This document shows, piece by piece, positions 61,932-64,000 of a stretch of 64,000 nucleotides of DNA. Below the pieces are notes generated by a model that did not search any database, had not been told where the DNA came from, and worked only from the letters and a program-made list of their open reading frames with translations. The position numbers were made by a program, and so were the translations under genes. This DNA comes from Prinia subflava (Eukaryota; Chordata; Aves; Passeriformes; Cisticolidae), in assembly GCF_021018805.1 (NCBI RefSeq), contig NC_086247.1:143770378-143834377 (forward strand), read 5' to 3'. Every line of letters starts with the position of its first letter. The first letter of the stretch is position 1.

Positions 61932-64000
61932 GTTAGAGAGATTGGCTGATTTTCTTCAATCATCTCCTGCTGCAATTACCCATTTCTTAATGATAAGAAA
62001 TGCTTGACTGATACGTGGTTTGCAATCTGATACATGGCTGTAATTATGAACTAGCAAGATTGTGCTTCCTTAACGTTCGTGATCTTTAAAAAAAATTCTT
62101 CTTCCTGTCGTTTTCTCAGTTAGAAAAAAAAAAAGTGAAGTATTGGCAGGATTGAGCAAAAGTTGTTCCAAAAAGCATTGCCCTGGGTAATCTGAAGGAG
62201 CTCTGTACTGAGAACAATTTCCTTCTTCTGTCTCCAGTGGTGGCATTCAGAAGCACATAATTTAGGACATGAACATTTTCCTTAGATGTATATTTCATAA
62301 AAAGGTGGAGGCTCTGGCTGAATTCTTAACTTTCTGCCATAGTTTCCAAGACCAGAATACAACACCTTGTATAATCTGAGACCTACAAGTTCCCCACACC
62401 ACGATGCTGTGTCCAGATAAAATGTGCAGATGGACATGCAAGCAAATAGAGCAGTAAATCAATTGCTCTGGGTTTTCTTTATGGTATCATCCACAGTTCC
62501 TGAAAGCTGCTGTGCATTTACACAGCTCTTGCCAAAAGCTGCCCCAGCTGCACTGATGGAGCAGCAGCTCTGCTGACCAAAGGGAAGTGGTGTCTTTGCT
62601 GCCTTTCCCAGGCAGAGCCCCCTCCCTGCCCTCCCAGCTGCAGCTCTCACAGGCTTTGTGCAACGGAGCTGCCTAAAGGAGATTGCAGGGCACTTCACCA
62701 GTGTCTACTCCTGCACTTTTCACACCTCCAGCAGCATGGATAGTCCATGCCACCATAAATCTGTCTCTCCAAGCAAAATCTTTAAGGAGCGCTTGAGCTG
62801 AGGCCAAGAGACTGAATTTACCTCTATGGCCCGGGGCTGGGGCAGCCATAAAAGCCTCGTTGTCATAATGGACAACATTTAGTTCCTTTCATCATTGCAA
62901 AACCTGCTAGGTTTGTTTGTTTCAAGTCATATGTCCTCAAATTCATAATCCAGTTCAAGAATACAGCCTGGAAGTCTGTCCTTGTGATAAATGGTTTCTC
63001 TGTGGTTCTTGCAAAAACAGACAAACGTTGTCTTACTTATTTTTTTTTGTGGACGCACTGGCCACAACCCCCATTCCCTGCAGGGAAAATTCAGGAGTGA
63101 GATTTGGCCTGGGAAGAAGGGAGGGATGTAGGGAAGGTGTTTTAAACTTTGGTTTGATCTCTCACTACCCTGCTCTAACTTGGTTGGTTATAAATTGAAC
63201 TAATTTACCCAAGGCGAGTCTGTTTTGCCTGTTGTGGTAACTGGTGAGTGATCTCTCCCTGTCATTATCTTGACCTATGAGTTTTCTTTGTATTATCTGA
63301 GGAGGTGAGTGGTAAGAGAGGCTTTCATGGGCACCTCGCATCAAGCCAGGGTCAACCCACCATCAAAAAAACCCCTGAAAACCTCCACCATTAACATATA
63401 TTTATATATCTATTCCCTCTTAAATAGGAACTAAATATTGCAGTTCTGTAGAAACACTGAAATGAAAAATTTATCTACTTGTTTACTCGTTTGTTAATTC
63501 AATTTTTCCTTGGAAAAAAATAATCTTCCCAGTTTTAGAAACAGATAAGAAAAGTGGTCCTCACCTTTCTGTGCCGGTATTGCTGATGGTCAATCTGAAT
63601 TTTGCCATGAAAGCATTTGATTTCTTATCTGAACAGCAGTGACACGTCTCAATTCAGAATATTAACTTTCTCCAGGCTGGAGATAGGCAATGAGTTATTG
63701 CTCTGAAAAATGCTTCAAAGTAAAAGAAACCACTTTGGAAGTTCTCTACTTCTCTCCACAAGGAGCTGCTGGAGGAGCTGCCAGGGGACATGGAAGGTGC
63801 TTTGCACCCTCAGTGCAGGCAGGGAGCTGGGATGGGTGGATGGGAGCTCATTGCTCAGCTTTCCTTTTCAGCATTCCCAGGGAGAACAGATGGTGTAAAG
63901 TGTTTCTTCAGTGGTGCTGTGATGCAGGAATATGAAAAAATACCTCTTCTAAAACATGGTGCAAGAGAGCAGGGAACTTCAGGCTGTTAACCTGCATCCA

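Larger units (their letters stand above)
57421..64000. other. Non-coding unique sequence; no gene recognised
   Basis: A+T-rich sequence with polypyrimidine stretches (58070-58120), a T12 run at 61920-61931, an A11 run at 62124-62134 and a short (ATGT)n at 59637-59650. An 8-bp-arm hairpin (GAGCTCTG TAA CAGAGCTC) lies at 58424-58442. The 177-codon plus-strand frame at 60437-60970 is the longest in the window. It has no signal peptide, membrane segment or recognisable motif, and its G+C-rich first half overlaps another plus-strand frame. G+C-richer patches at 61540-61800 and 62520-62720 are unrecognised. Confidence 0.55.

Noticed and set aside
1..64000. CRISPR arrays, operons, phage or plasmid modules
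   Set aside because: Nothing prokaryotic is visible: no regularly spaced repeats, no compact gene arrays, and the retroelements are vertebrate.

Overview
This 64 kb window looks like vertebrate, and specifically bird, nuclear DNA from a non-coding stretch (a long intron or an intergenic region). The evidence is an old CR1 LINE reverse-transcriptase relic, a short CR1 3' end running into a pentanucleotide array, and one solo retroviral LTR of a type I associate from memory with songbird genomes. The rest is A+T-rich, CpG-poor and full of short homopolymer runs. Nothing suggests a bacterial, plasmid or viral genome: there are no operons, no ribosome-binding-site spacing and no long open frames. 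The longest open frame is 177 codons and resembles no family I know, which is about what chance gives over six frames of 64 kb.

I could not identify any protein-coding exon, tRNA, rRNA, snRNA or miRNA with confidence. The window may lie inside an intron of a gene whose exons fall outside it, or in a gene desert. The sequence alone does not say which, nor which strand a host gene would use.

Layout: 1-4.9 kb is unique A+T-rich sequence with a small CpG-rich patch near 1.68 kb. At 4.91-5.06 kb there is a CR1 3' end followed by (AGCCT)n and then a decayed (TCCCG)-like array. From 5 to 22.8 kb there is unique sequence with a hairpin at 8.1 kb, an exon-like minus-strand frame at 15.5 kb and a possible CR1 scrap at 20.7 kb. 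At 22.8 kb there is a three-copy 21-bp tandem repeat. A solo LTR lies at 28.92-29.49 kb on the plus strand. From 29.5 to 45 kb there are only microsatellites, a local duplication with an 18-bp palindrome (42.1-42.3 kb) and an exon-like minus-strand frame at 40.6 kb. From 45.6 to 47.4 kb there is a cluster of long A and T runs. A cysteine-rich open frame lies at 53.5-53.85 kb. A heavily mutated CR1 reverse-transcriptase segment lies at 56.77-57.42 kb on the minus strand. The remainder is unique non-coding sequence.

No new system stands out. The items most worth a second look are the cysteine-rich frame at 53.7 kb, whose cysteine spacing happens to fit the beta-defensin pattern but which lacks other hallmarks, the composite CR1-tail pentanucleotide array, and the solo LTR as a lineage marker.
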